A DNA stretch of 64,000 nt from Planococcus sp. PAMC 21323 (GTDB taxonomy: Bacteria > Bacillota > Bacilli > Bacillales_A > Planococcaceae). Position 1 is the first letter of the stretch; every line of letters begins with the position of its first letter. The position numbers and the translations under genes were made by a program. Location of the stretch: positions 2,418,001 to 2,482,000 of the forward strand of contig NZ_CP009129.1 of NCBI RefSeq assembly GCF_000785555.1, written 5' to 3'. Shown here piece by piece: positions 8,616-17,325 of the stretch. Under the pieces are notes generated by a model. The model did no database searches. It saw only the letters and a list, made by a program, of their open reading frames with translations, and was not told the origin of the DNA.

Positions 8616-10175
8616 CTATTTCTTGGTGATGAATTTGTTGATGACAGGAATGCGTTGCAATACGCTTTGATCTATCGCTCCAGTTACTAGCAACAAACTA
8701 AAGTAAATCAGTCCGCCAATTGCGACTGCTGCTCCTACATACAATAAAGCTGCCAGTCTCGACAACTCTTCAAAATCCAATAATAAACTTGGTAGCCAAA
8801 TAGCTACCCCCATGACAAGTGAAGCAACAACGATGGTACCGGTCTTTTTCGGAAAAAAATTGAATCCGGTATATTTCCGAATAGCTACGGCGTTAAGTAA
8901 GAATAGGATTATGTAAATAGCGGCTGTTGAAATGGCCGCTCCAACTAATCCGTATAAATTGACTAAGACCAAATTTAAAACCAATTTAATCGAAACACCG
9001 ACAATAATAATCCATGCACCAAGGCGTGCTTTATTGATTCCTTGTAAAACGCCCGTCCCGAGCACGGTTAACGACGTAAATAACGAACTAAACGACACGA
9101 TTGCGAGCACCATACTGCCTTGTAAATCCGTAAACAAACCTAAATTGATCGGCAAGGTTAGAACGACAAGCCCTACTGCAGCTGGAACGGATAATAAATA
9201 CGTCAGGAAAAATGTATTGTCGATCAACTTTCTTGAGCCGACCTTATCATTTTGAGTTAATTTTGCAGAAATCGAAGGAATTAACGGCAAAATAACTGAA
9301 CTTGCAAAAACCGTAACGATTTGAACAAGCGCTAAGCCTCTTCCGTATATTCCATAAAGTGAATTGATATCTTCAGTTGCTTCACCATGCATTTTCAATG
9401 CGGTTGGAATGGTCACTGAATCGATTAAATTTAATAATGCCATTGTAATGGCGCCAATAGCGATGGGAATCGAGATTTTTAAAATCGTTTTAAAGGTTGA
9501 ACGAAAATCAGCTAATGTATAAGGCAACCGTTTTGCTACTTTAACCGACGATCGATTGTACAATATGCGCAAATAAACGAGTGAACCAAGCGCACCAATG
9601 ATTGAACCCATCATAATGCCACCTGCTACTTGCTCGTCTCTGTAAAGACGTTCTACCATAAAAATGGCTACAAGTAGGATTAATCCAACACGGATAAATT
9701 GTTCAATCACTTGCGACACCGCAGTCGGCGTCATATTTTGATGGCCTTGGAAATAGCCTCTGTAGACTGCCATATAAGGTGCAATAAGTAATGTACACGC
9801 TACGACGATTAACGAAAGCCGCGTTGTAGGGCCCCCTAAAACCGTTGCGATTTGATGAGAAAATCCGTACAGAATTAAGAAACTTGTAACACCAAAAAGC
9901 AAGGCCAAAATACCAGAAGTGAAAAAGATATTTTTGACTTGTTGTTCGTCATTTGTCGCACGCGCTTCTGAAATCAGTTTGGAAATGGCGATTGGAATTC
10001 CTGCGACCGACAAAGTTAAAGCAACCATATAGACCGGGTATACTAATGTAAAAATACCGAGCACTTCATCTCCCGCAATATTTTGAAGCGGAATTCGGAA
10101 CAAGCTTCCGAGTATTTTTGATAATAACGCTGCAATGGATAGGATTAATGTACTTTTAACTAAGGTGTTTTTCAT
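8616..10175 (-). CDS. Polysaccharide flippase, MATE/MVF-type (SpoVB/YtgP-like)
   Basis: 519 aa, about 14 membrane helices. The N-terminal 'ILSIAALLSKILGSLFRIPLQ' region is typical of oligosaccharide flippases of the MurJ/SpoVB/YtgP group. It should move lipid-linked wall polymer intermediates or lipid II across the membrane. The start ATG overlaps the tagA stop (ATGA), and 48 bp separate it from the DUF5693 gene, so it belongs to the same operon. From context, export of the TagA-initiated polymer is most likely; a lipid II role cannot be excluded. Confidence 0.9.
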   Translation of the reverse strand: MKNTLVKSTLILSIAALLSKILGSLFRIPLQNIAGDEVLGIFTLVYPVYMVALTLSVAGIPIAISKLISEARATNDEQQVKNIFFTSGILALLFGVTSFLILYGFSHQIATVLGGPTTRLSLIVVACTLLIAPYMAVYRGYFQGHQNMTPTAVSQVIEQFIRVGLILLVAIFMVERLYRDEQVAGGIMMGSIIGALGSLVYLRILYNRSSVKVAKRLPYTLADFRSTFKTILKISIPIAIGAITMALLNLIDSVTIPTALKMHGEATEDINSLYGIYGRGLALVQIVTVFASSVILPLIPSISAKLTQNDKVGSRKLIDNTFFLTYLLSVPAAVGLVVLTLPINLGLFTDLQGSMVLAIVSFSSLFTSLTVLGTGVLQGINKARLGAWIIIVGVSIKLVLNLVLVNLYGLVGAAISTAAIYIILFLLNAVAIRKYTGFNFFPKKTGTIVVASLVMGVAIWLPSLLLDFEELSRLAALLYVGAAVAIGGLIYFSLLLVTGAIDQSVLQRIPVINKFITKK

Positions 10176-10909
10176 CCCTTACGTAAAGCCTTTCGTCCAA
10201 TCACAGTTGCCGCGAATTTCGGTAAAACGAGCATACGCTTCCACCTTGATGGTTGTTTCACAAGACGGTAAAACCATTCAAGGTTCATTTTTTGCCACAT
10301 TTCAGGTGCACGTTTGACCGAACCGGAAAACACGTCAAAACTTCCACCAATTCCGATAAAGACTCCTTTATCAAATTGATCAATATTTGCGCCGATCCAT
10401 TGTTCTTGCCTTGGAAATCCGAGTGCTACAAACACATAGTCGGGTGCTGCGTTTTTAATTTGTTGCGGTAATTGTTGATCGTTCCAATCAAAAAAGCCAT
10501 TTTGACTACCGGCAACTTTGATGTCTGGATACTCTTGTTTTGCTTTTTTAACTGTCGCTTGTAATACCTCTTCAGCTGCACCTAGGAAAAATACGCTCGA
10601 ATGATTTTTGTTTGCCGTTTCAAGCAAATCGAGCATAATGTCATAACCACTCACACGTTCTGGCAATGGTTCACCAACAATTGCGGCCGCTTTGACGATG
10701 CCAATACCGTCTGCTGTAATGTATGTAGCTTTCGCTAATGTTTGTTTGTACGTCTCGTCTTTTAACGAATGCATGACGATTTCAGGGTTGGCTGTCACTA
10801 CAAATGCTCTTTCTTGCTGCGCGACATGCGTTTCTAGTGTTGCGATAAAGTCTTTTTGGGTCGTGTTAATGAATGGCACTCCCAATATATGAACGAATTT
10901 TAGAGTCAT
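10172..10909 (-). CDS. tagA: WecG/TagA/CpsF glycosyltransferase (ManNAc transferase)
   Basis: 245 aa, the usual family length. TagA moves N-acetylmannosamine from UDP-ManNAc to undecaprenyl-PP-GlcNAc, the committed linkage-unit step of wall teichoic acid or secondary wall polymer synthesis. TANPEIVMHSL, TADGIGIVKAA, ERVSGYD and the ALGFPRQE motif are family landmarks. First gene of the csaB operon; its stop overlaps the flippase start. The UDP-ManNAc source, MnaA, is encoded at 52384-53508. The symbol rests on family and context; the polymer itself is not identified. Confidence 0.92.
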   Translation of the reverse strand: MTLKFVHILGVPFINTTQKDFIATLETHVAQQERAFVVTANPEIVMHSLKDETYKQTLAKATYITADGIGIVKAAAIVGEPLPERVSGYDIMLDLLETANKNHSSVFFLGAAEEVLQATVKKAKQEYPDIKVAGSQNGFFDWNDQQLPQQIKNAAPDYVFVALGFPRQEQWIGANIDQFDKGVFIGIGGSFDVFSGSVKRAPEMWQKMNLEWFYRLVKQPSRWKRMLVLPKFAATVIGRKALRKG

Positions 10910-10945
10910 TATTAATCTCCTCTTCAGGGCAAAATATCTTAGGTT

Positions 10946-10951
10946 AGTATA
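10946..10951 (-). promoter_or_regulatory. Candidate -10 of the tagA-csaB operon
   Basis: TATACT on the minus strand, 37 bp upstream of the tagA start codon. The -35 would fall inside the neighbouring terminator arm (a TTGAAC lies 19 bp upstream), which is unusual but possible. Low confidence. Confidence 0.35.
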
Positions 10952-10958
10952 ACATAAA

Positions 10959-11008
10959 GAAGAACCCCGTGTTCAAGCTATAACGGCTTGAACACGGGGT
11001 TCTTCTAT
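10959..11008 (-). terminator. Terminator of the SLH-glucosaminidase gene
   Basis: GAAGAACCCCGTGTTCAAG pairs perfectly with CTTGAACACGGGGTTCTTC around the loop CTATAACGG. It lies between the glucosaminidase stop and the tagA start and separates the two units. Confidence 0.9.
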
Positions 11009-11027
11009 TAAGAATTTGTAAATTATA

Positions 11028-12995
11028 TTACTGTACTACTGGCAACATCTTGATGTAATCGCCGTGAACAAAAGCCTTTGTATACGTTTTGTCTTCTGAA
11101 GCGACTTCATACCATAAAGAACCTGAAGCTGCTGTCGTCTGTGTGTGGATTACGACTGGAACTGCTGAAGTTTTCAATGTATAAAGTGAAGCAAACGACG
11201 TACTTGGATCTTTTCTGAAATTCAACGGGCTTGTTGTTGTGTAACCTAAGGTGTGAACATTTACATCTTTGTTTCCAAGATACTGATCCGTACGGAACAT
11301 ATGTCCCGCAATTTTCTCTCCCCAGAATGCATCTGATGCATAACGAACGTTCATGCCGATGCCTTTGTTTCCAAGAATCGATCCATTATAATAACTACCT
11401 GTTGGTGACTGGTAGCCTTTGCTGATGCGTTTAGCAGCATCTTCAATCGACTCTCTAAATGTCGCATAAGAATACGCTCCGTTATATGCATTGCCGTCTG
11501 CTGCTCCATAACCAAAAAGATTGTTTTTATCTTGTGCGATTTTGCTCGTTCCCCACTGACTTTCATGAATAGCATGAGACATTAAGTAAAGCGCATTAAC
11601 TTTATGCGTTGCTTCCATTTCTTTAAAGAACTTCCCAGCACCAACAAGTGGGCTTTCTGTCCATTTTTTTTCGTACTGCATTTTATTGTAATACGGAAAT
11701 TTGTCCATCAAGTATTTGTCTAGATCTTCCGCCGTGTAATTAGTTGCGGAATGAAGTGGCAGCATATTGAAGTATTGATAGTTTTCAGCTACTTTCGCGC
11801 CTGAAGCGTTTGTAAATGTTGCTCCGTCCCAGCTATAGTATTTCATGCCGCTGACAAATTCTTTTGGTGCTTTTCCAATAACGCCTGTTGAAGCATAGCT
11901 TCCAGTCGAGTGGTTGAAAATTTTGTGGACCAAACTGCTACCAGCCACTTCGTAATACGATTGCCCTTTTTGCATTTGTTGTGGAATGACACGCACTACT
12001 TTTGAACTGACATATCCGACTTTTCCAGCCAATTCTACTTTAACTGTTGTGGCTGTAGAATCGATGAATTTCATTTCGGTATTTGCAGGTACATACGGAC
12101 GGAATGTGCTCGCGCTTGCTTTCAAGCTGTCCGTTGGATAAATTTCTGTAAATGCGTTAGTAGAGACAATTCCTTGCTTCATCCAAAGAATTTGATTACT
12201 ACGTTCAACTACTTGAGCTTTAGAAGTTTTTTGTGCATATTGTTTTGCTTCTGCAAAATCATCAAATTGTTTTAAAACAGTTGTCTTGTCTTCAGTAATT
12301 GAAGAAACTTGAAACTCTAAAGTTTTAGGGGGTAGAAGTTCAGCTCTTGCTCTTAGCATAACTACAGCCACCATCCATCTAGTTGAGCCATCTTTTGGTT
12401 TAAACGTCTTATCATGATTTCCTGTAATAATCCCCAAATGAGAAAGAATACGAACATCGTCTTTGTGATCGTCTCTAATAGTAGAAGCATCTGTAAAATC
12501 CAATGCTTTTGTTTCTGAAACATCGATCACTACGCCTTTTGCTTTTAACGCACGCGCAACCATCGTCGACATTTGCTCACGGTTGATCAATTCATTGGGT
12601 CTGAAAGTATTATCATCATACCCTTTAATGATTCCGGCATTTACAGCCGCTGCAACTGAATTGTAATACCAAGCTCCTAATGATACATCTTTAAAACTTA
12701 TTGCGATTTCAGTTGATGCAGCGGTAAATCCAGCGTTTTCTATAGAAGCGCTTTCTGCCGCAGGACCAAGGTCAAATGAATTCACAACCATTTTAGCGAA
12801 CTCTGCACGCGTTACTTGTTGATTGGGGCGAATTGTTCCATCTTTGTATCCGACGATAACCCCTAACTTCATCAATTCTCTCATTTCTGCTTCATACGCA
12901 TGACCTGTTAAGTCATCTGCCGCTTTTGCCGTTTCTTGTGTAAAAGCCGATAATGCTAAAAGCACCGCCAAAAAACTCATTAATAATTTATACAT
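11028..12995 (-). CDS. SLH-domain beta-N-acetylglucosaminidase (GH73) with SH3 domain
   Basis: 655 aa secreted peptidoglycan hydrolase. A signal peptide is followed by three SLH repeats (~25-215) with VTRAE, INREQ and STRWM motifs; the third is degenerate. A middle region resembles weak SH3/GW-type wall-binding segments. The glucosaminidase domain (~420-570) has catalytic Glu in HAIHESQWGTS and the NNLFGYGA motif. A C-terminal bacterial SH3 domain (~590-655) includes 'NFRKDPST'. It cuts the glycan strands and resembles LytD/LytG-type enzymes. The start has GGGAGG 12 bp upstream, a long spacing. Divergent from the amidase gene. Confidence 0.92.
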   Translation of the reverse strand: MYKLLMSFLAVLLALSAFTQETAKAADDLTGHAYEAEMRELMKLGVIVGYKDGTIRPNQQVTRAEFAKMVVNSFDLGPAAESASIENAGFTAASTEIAISFKDVSLGAWYYNSVAAAVNAGIIKGYDDNTFRPNELINREQMSTMVARALKAKGVVIDVSETKALDFTDASTIRDDHKDDVRILSHLGIITGNHDKTFKPKDGSTRWMVAVVMLRARAELLPPKTLEFQVSSITEDKTTVLKQFDDFAEAKQYAQKTSKAQVVERSNQILWMKQGIVSTNAFTEIYPTDSLKASASTFRPYVPANTEMKFIDSTATTVKVELAGKVGYVSSKVVRVIPQQMQKGQSYYEVAGSSLVHKIFNHSTGSYASTGVIGKAPKEFVSGMKYYSWDGATFTNASGAKVAENYQYFNMLPLHSATNYTAEDLDKYLMDKFPYYNKMQYEKKWTESPLVGAGKFFKEMEATHKVNALYLMSHAIHESQWGTSKIAQDKNNLFGYGAADGNAYNGAYSYATFRESIEDAAKRISKGYQSPTGSYYNGSILGNKGIGMNVRYASDAFWGEKIAGHMFRTDQYLGNKDVNVHTLGYTTTSPLNFRKDPSTSFASLYTLKTSAVPVVIHTQTTAASGSLWYEVASEDKTYTKAFVHGDYIKMLPVVQ

Positions 12996-13423
12996 CCTCT
13001 TAAACTTCCTCCCTTTTGGTTATGAAACCAATATTATACAAATCCCTAGACTTTTTGTTCAAAAAACTCATAAATCTATCACTAAGATAGATTATTGAGA
13101 ACAGGTATACAATCCTTCTTATTATCTATATTTAACCATTTTTACATGGACAAATAATTATTAGACATTTTTGAGTGTACCATTAATGCTTATATATTAG
13201 TAAAGACATTTTTTGTTATTCGTTATTTTTTTATTTTTTTAGCAATATCTCTGATTTAACTGAAACTTTAGTAGGTACAAAGTTATAAGACTAAACTAAC
13301 CGAACAAAAATAAGCTTTTTAAACCATACTTTATTCTTATTTATTTAAAAAACCCATTAATTTGAATAAATATCTGCTATTATCACTAACAGATAGAATT
13401 TTATAGGAGGAAATGACAATTTT
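12996..13423. promoter_or_regulatory. Divergent control region of two SLH peptidoglycan hydrolases
   Basis: 428 bp, very AT-rich. It contains the inverted repeat AATCTATC-ACTAA-GATAGATT (13073-13093) about 80 bp before the glucosaminidase start. A related sequence, TATCACTAACAGATAGAATT, lies at 13381-13400 directly before the amidase ribosome-binding site. Shared core: TATCACTAA...GATAGA.TT. A common operator is possible. I could not place a convincing promoter. Confidence 0.45.
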
Positions 13424-14818
13424 ATGAAAAATGTATTATCAAAAATTGCCCTGTTTCTAGTTGCTGTTGTTTTTGTGATCTCCAGTTTAGGTGTTCAACC
13501 TGTTTCTGCTGCAAGTAATCCTTTTAAGGATGTTTCATCGTCAGACGAAGAAATTTTATATTTATGGAATAAAGGTTTGATTAATGGTGTTGCTAAAAAT
13601 TCATTCGGACCATCTCAGTCAGTAACGCGTGAGCAAGCTGCTACTTTGATTGGTCGTGCATTAGGCTTAAACGGCAAATTGCGTAAAACATCGTTTCCGG
13701 ATGTTAACCCAAGCCGCTACAGCTCAGGTTATATTCAATCAGCTTACGAAAAAGGCATCATTACAGGAAACTCCGATGGTTCATTCCGTCCGCAAGACAC
13801 AATGACTCGTGGCGAAATGGCCTACTTATTAAGTCGTGCATTTAACTACTCAAGCACAGGAAACGTATTCTTTTCAGACATAAATGTAGATACGAGTAAA
13901 AACAGTCTTTATACTGCAGTTAGTAAAATCGCGACTGCCGGTGTTTCAAACGGTACTGGTACTGGTACATACTCACCGAACAAAAAACTGATTCGTGAAG
14001 AATTCGCTATTTTCTTAGCTCGCGCATTAAATTCAAAATATCGAGTGACCTATAAGAATGTCACTATCAATAATCTACGTGTCACAGTAAATAGCTTGAA
14101 CATCCGTACAGGTCCAAGCACAGGTTACTACGCTCTTGGTAAATTAAACTCAGGCGATGCGTTCCAAGTTTATGGCTATAAAGGATCGTGGGCATACGGT
14201 AAAAGCGGCAGCTATACTGGCTATGTGCATTCTGATTATTTAGCAAAAGCTGTACCGGCAGCTGCTAGTAGTCGCTATATTACACTTGACCCTGGTCATG
14301 GCGGTCATGACGGTGGTGCAGCAGCAAATGGACTACTCGAAAAAGACATTAACCTTGACGTTGCAAAACGTGTCGAATCGAAGTTAAAAGCTAAAGGCAT
14401 TAAAGTTTATATGACAAGAACAACCGATGTATTTCATTCACTAGGTGCTCGTGTTGATAAAGGTGTTGCTAGTGGATCAGATACATTCCTAAGTATTCAC
14501 ACGAATTCAGCAGGCGCTCATGGCGCAAGCGGTTCTGAAACTTACTATTCCGCTTCAGTAGGAAGTGATAGCAAGGAATTAGCCACTTTTGTTCAAAATA
14601 GACTTTACAAAGCTATGAACCATCCAAACCGCGGCGTTAAAAACTATGGTTTCCAAGTTATTCGTACGAACCCACTTCCAGCTGCTTTAGTGGAATTAGG
14701 ATTTATTACGAACAAGTATGATTCTGCGAAATTAGCATCTGGTACTTACAAAGATCGTGCAGCTACAGCGATTGCTGCAGGAATCGAAGATTATTACAAC
14801 TGGAAAGCAAAAAATTAA
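13424..14818 (+). CDS. SLH-domain N-acetylmuramoyl-L-alanine amidase (amidase_3)
   Basis: 464 aa. Signal peptide to VSAA (~29); three SLH repeats (~30-205; TREQ, TRGE, IREE); one SH3b domain (~212-275, 'LNIRTGPSTGYY'); zinc amidase of the LytC/CwlC type (~284-460). Zn and catalytic residues are visible: His in LDPGHGG, Glu in GLLEKDINL, His in SIHTNS, Glu in VELGFI. It splits the MurNAc-L-Ala bond of peptidoglycan. GGAGG lies 13 bp before the ATG, longer than usual. A strong terminator follows, so it is monocistronic. Wall attachment via SLH is family knowledge. Confidence 0.94.
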   Translation: MKNVLSKIALFLVAVVFVISSLGVQPVSAASNPFKDVSSSDEEILYLWNKGLINGVAKNSFGPSQSVTREQAATLIGRALGLNGKLRKTSFPDVNPSRYSSGYIQSAYEKGIITGNSDGSFRPQDTMTRGEMAYLLSRAFNYSSTGNVFFSDINVDTSKNSLYTAVSKIATAGVSNGTGTGTYSPNKKLIREEFAIFLARALNSKYRVTYKNVTINNLRVTVNSLNIRTGPSTGYYALGKLNSGDAFQVYGYKGSWAYGKSGSYTGYVHSDYLAKAVPAAASSRYITLDPGHGGHDGGAAANGLLEKDINLDVAKRVESKLKAKGIKVYMTRTTDVFHSLGARVDKGVASGSDTFLSIHTNSAGAHGASGSETYYSASVGSDSKELATFVQNRLYKAMNHPNRGVKNYGFQVIRTNPLPAALVELGFITNKYDSAKLASGTYKDRAATAIAAGIEDYYNWKAKN

Positions 14819-14821
14819 TTT

Positions 14822-14850
14822 TTAAAACGGACTTTTTAGTCCGTTTTTTT
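14822..14850 (+). terminator. Terminator of the amidase gene
   Basis: AAAACGGACT-tttt-AGTCCGTTTT followed by more T, directly after the stop codon. Confidence 0.9.
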
Positions 14851-14893
14851 GTTGTATACTACAGGAAAGTGTAATCTTTCAGGAGGGATTCTA

Positions 14894-16543
14894 TTGAAAA
14901 AATTATCAGTTTTAGCAATCTCTGCGCTCCTTATCAGTGGATGGGCCAGTAGCAATGCCTCCGCTGAAGCCAATGATGCTTCAGATCGCGTGATCATTTC
15001 ATTTAAAGAACGCATCGACTATGACTTGCTCGAAGAAATGGGCGCTGAAATTCACGAGGAATTTGATGCCATTTCTGCAGTTTCTGTCACCTTGCCTAAT
15101 GATCAATTGGTTCAAACCGCTAGCAACGATTCCTCTATTAAATACGTAGAGGAGAATTCAATCGTTACCGCAGCTGGTCAAACGACTACTTGGGGCTATC
15201 GGGCGATTAAAGCGAATACCGCATCGAGTCTCGGTTACACGGGTAAAGGAATAAAAATTGCTATAATCGATTCAGGAATTAATTCTAAGCATCCAGACTT
15301 GAAAGTGGTAGGTGGCGTTTCCAAAGTTGCGAATTCAAGTGCTTTTACAGATGGTAACGGACATGGTACTCATGTGGCTGGTGTTATCGGTGCACAAAAC
15401 AATTCAGTTGGTACCGTTGGCGTTGCTCCAGATTCATTAATTTACTCAGTTAAAGTTTTGTCAGCTAATGGCGTTGGCACGTTGGACGGTGTTGTTGCCG
15501 GCATTCAATGGGCGATAGATCAAAAAGTCGACATCATCAACATGAGCTTGACGACAATTAACGATGACCAGGCTTTACGAGATATTACGAAAAAAGCGTA
15601 CGAAGCTGGCATTGTTGTGATTGCCGCATCTGGAAACGAACGAGAAAAAGGTCTTTATAAAGATGTTCTCTATCCAGCACGTTTTTCTTCTGTTATTGCT
15701 GTTGGATCTGTTTCTAAACTTAATAAGCTTTCTTATTTCTCAAATTATGGGGCATCACAAGAACTGGTAGCACCTGGAGAAGGCATTTTAAGTAGTTTTA
15801 CTGATTCCAAAACAACATCAAATGCCGATTATGCGGTTTCTGAAGGAACATCTGTTGCGTCTCCTTTTGTTGCTGGTACGTTTGCGCAATATATGGAAGC
15901 CTATCCGCATCTATCTAACACGCAATTACGTGAAACTGTTAAACGAGCAGCACTTGATCTTGGTGTTAAAGGACGCGACAACACGTACGGAAACGGACTG
16001 GTTCAATCGCTGCAAACCAAAGCCGCATTGTTCCCCGATTTGAAAAATGATGTATGGTACACACTGCCAATCAAAAAGAACTTTGATCGTGGCATTATCA
16101 CTGGCTTCCCTGACGGAACATACCGTCCCGAAGCGACCATTACACGCGCTGAAGCCGTTACCATGCTTGGCCGTGCACTAAAGTTGAATAAAACCAATAC
16201 CAATCACCATTTTAGCGACGTACCAAAAGATTCGTTTGCAGCTGGCTATATAAACAGCGCGTATGAATTGGGTTATATCAAAGGGGTCAATGCACGCGAA
16301 TTCCGACCAAACGATCCAATCAAACGTGGCGATATGGCAATTATCATGCAAGCTGCATTTAAGCTTGCTGGTACTCAACAAGCTGGCTTTAAAGATGTTC
16401 CAACATCTATGTATTATTACGACGCGATCCAGGCTGCCTATGCAAGTAACGTCGTCAAAGGCTACGCAGACAACACATTCCGACCGAAAAAACCAATCAC
16501 ACGCGCAGAAAGCGCTGAAATTATGAACAATGCATTGAAATAA
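14894..16543 (+). CDS. SLH-anchored subtilisin-like serine protease (S8)
   Basis: 549 aa. I take TTG 14894 (LKKLSVLAIS) as start because AGGAGGG lies 6 bp upstream; the open frame runs back to 14849. Signal peptide to ASA (~24), inhibitor I9 propeptide (~30-90), then the S8 domain (~105-360). The complete triad is visible: Asp in IIDSGI, His in GHGTHVAG, Ser in GTSVASP, plus the oxyanion Asn in ASGNE. Three C-terminal SLH repeats (~370-549; ITRAE, IKRGD, ITRAE) hold it at the cell surface. Likely nutritional or processing protease; targets unknown. It follows the amidase terminator, so it needs its own promoter in a 43-bp gap. Confidence 0.93.
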   Translation: MKKLSVLAISALLISGWASSNASAEANDASDRVIISFKERIDYDLLEEMGAEIHEEFDAISAVSVTLPNDQLVQTASNDSSIKYVEENSIVTAAGQTTTWGYRAIKANTASSLGYTGKGIKIAIIDSGINSKHPDLKVVGGVSKVANSSAFTDGNGHGTHVAGVIGAQNNSVGTVGVAPDSLIYSVKVLSANGVGTLDGVVAGIQWAIDQKVDIINMSLTTINDDQALRDITKKAYEAGIVVIAASGNEREKGLYKDVLYPARFSSVIAVGSVSKLNKLSYFSNYGASQELVAPGEGILSSFTDSKTTSNADYAVSEGTSVASPFVAGTFAQYMEAYPHLSNTQLRETVKRAALDLGVKGRDNTYGNGLVQSLQTKAALFPDLKNDVWYTLPIKKNFDRGIITGFPDGTYRPEATITRAEAVTMLGRALKLNKTNTNHHFSDVPKDSFAAGYINSAYELGYIKGVNAREFRPNDPIKRGDMAIIMQAAFKLAGTQQAGFKDVPTSMYYYDAIQAAYASNVVKGYADNTFRPKKPITRAESAEIMNNALK

Positions 16544-16555
16544 TGTGGAAGTTGA

Positions 16556-16586
16556 AGCCCAACCGGGTTTGCCGGTTGGGTTTTTC
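16556..16586 (+). terminator. Terminator of the SLH protease gene
   Basis: CCCAACCGG-gtttg-CCGGTTGGG stem followed by TTTTT. Confidence 0.92.
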
Positions 16587-16617
16587 ATTTTGGGGGAGAT
16601 TTGGTGGGGGATTAGTT

Positions 16618-17040
16618 TAATCCGGGTGTTCGCTTTTTTTTACACGCATATTTTGGTTTTATACATGAACTTTTCGTGCTCTTACATTAACTTTTCATGC
16701 TCTTATACGAATCCTCTCAACCGGAGCTCTTTACATGAACTTTTGACACCTTTACATGAACTTTCCACTCGCTTACCTGAACTTTTTGCGCTCTTACCTT
16801 AATTTTTCATGCTCTTACATGAATCCACCCAATCCGGAGCTCTTTACAGGAACTTTCCACTCGCTTACCTGAACTTTTTACGCTCTTACCTTAACTTTTC
16901 ATGCTCTTACATGAATCCGCCCAATCCGGAGCTCTTTACATGAACTTTCTACTCGCTTACCTGAACTTTTTGCGCTCTTACCTTAACTTTTCGTGCTCTT
17001 ACATGAATCCACCCAATCCTGAGCTCTTTACATCACCTTT
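16618..17040. repeat. 21-bp phased repeat array 1 (with 92-bp higher-order unit)
   Basis: TAC-type unit starts occur at 16641, 16662, 16683, 16704, 16732, 16753, 16774, 16795, 16816, 16845, 16866, 16887, 16908 and 16937. Steps are 21 bp, with an occasional 28-29 bp unit containing CCGGAGCTCTT. Typical unit: TTACATGAACTTTTCGTGCTC. GGAGCTC-type units at 16723, 16836, 16928 and 17020 (the last reads TGAGCTC) show a higher-order period of 92 bp (first interval 113). The left edge starts with a CCGGGTGTTCGC unit as found in arrays 2 and 4. From 17041 to 17270 I see only AT-rich DNA. The array lies between convergent genes. Confidence 0.9.
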
Positions 17041-17271
17041 TGGCATATTTATTCTACTTTAACGAATTACCCTTCTCCCTTATTAGCTACCAAACTCTTT
17101 TCACTCTCCAATCCTCCTTCTACGTCTTCTTTTCACCATACTGTCAAAGTGACACGCAACCACCCCCTTCGCAGCTCGTATGCATGTTTTTAAGCGTTTA
17201 AACTATACGCTAACAATAACTGCCTAAAATTATTTCATACTTACAATATTTCACACAATCTAGCACCATAA

Positions 17272-17318
17272 AAAAACTGCAAATCACCTCGAGTAAATCG
17301 AGGTGATTTGCAGTTTTT
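17272..17318. terminator. Terminator of the SLH-NlpC/P60 gene
   Basis: CTGCAAATCACCTCGA pairs perfectly with TCGAGGTGATTTGCAG around GTAAA, flanked by A/T runs. Confidence 0.92.
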
Positions 17319-17325
17319 ATTGAAT

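Noticed and set aside
13406-13427. Four-codon leader frame (MTIL) overlapping the amidase start
   Set aside because: Only 2 bp separate GGAGG from its ATG, too close for initiation; it explains nothing that the long spacing does not.
16545-16802. Open plus-strand frame through repeat array 1
   Set aside because: Composition follows the repeat, no start signal, and it begins inside the protease terminator.
16618-17040. CRISPR array
   Set aside because: Units are 21 bp without unique spacers, and no cas genes lie in the window.
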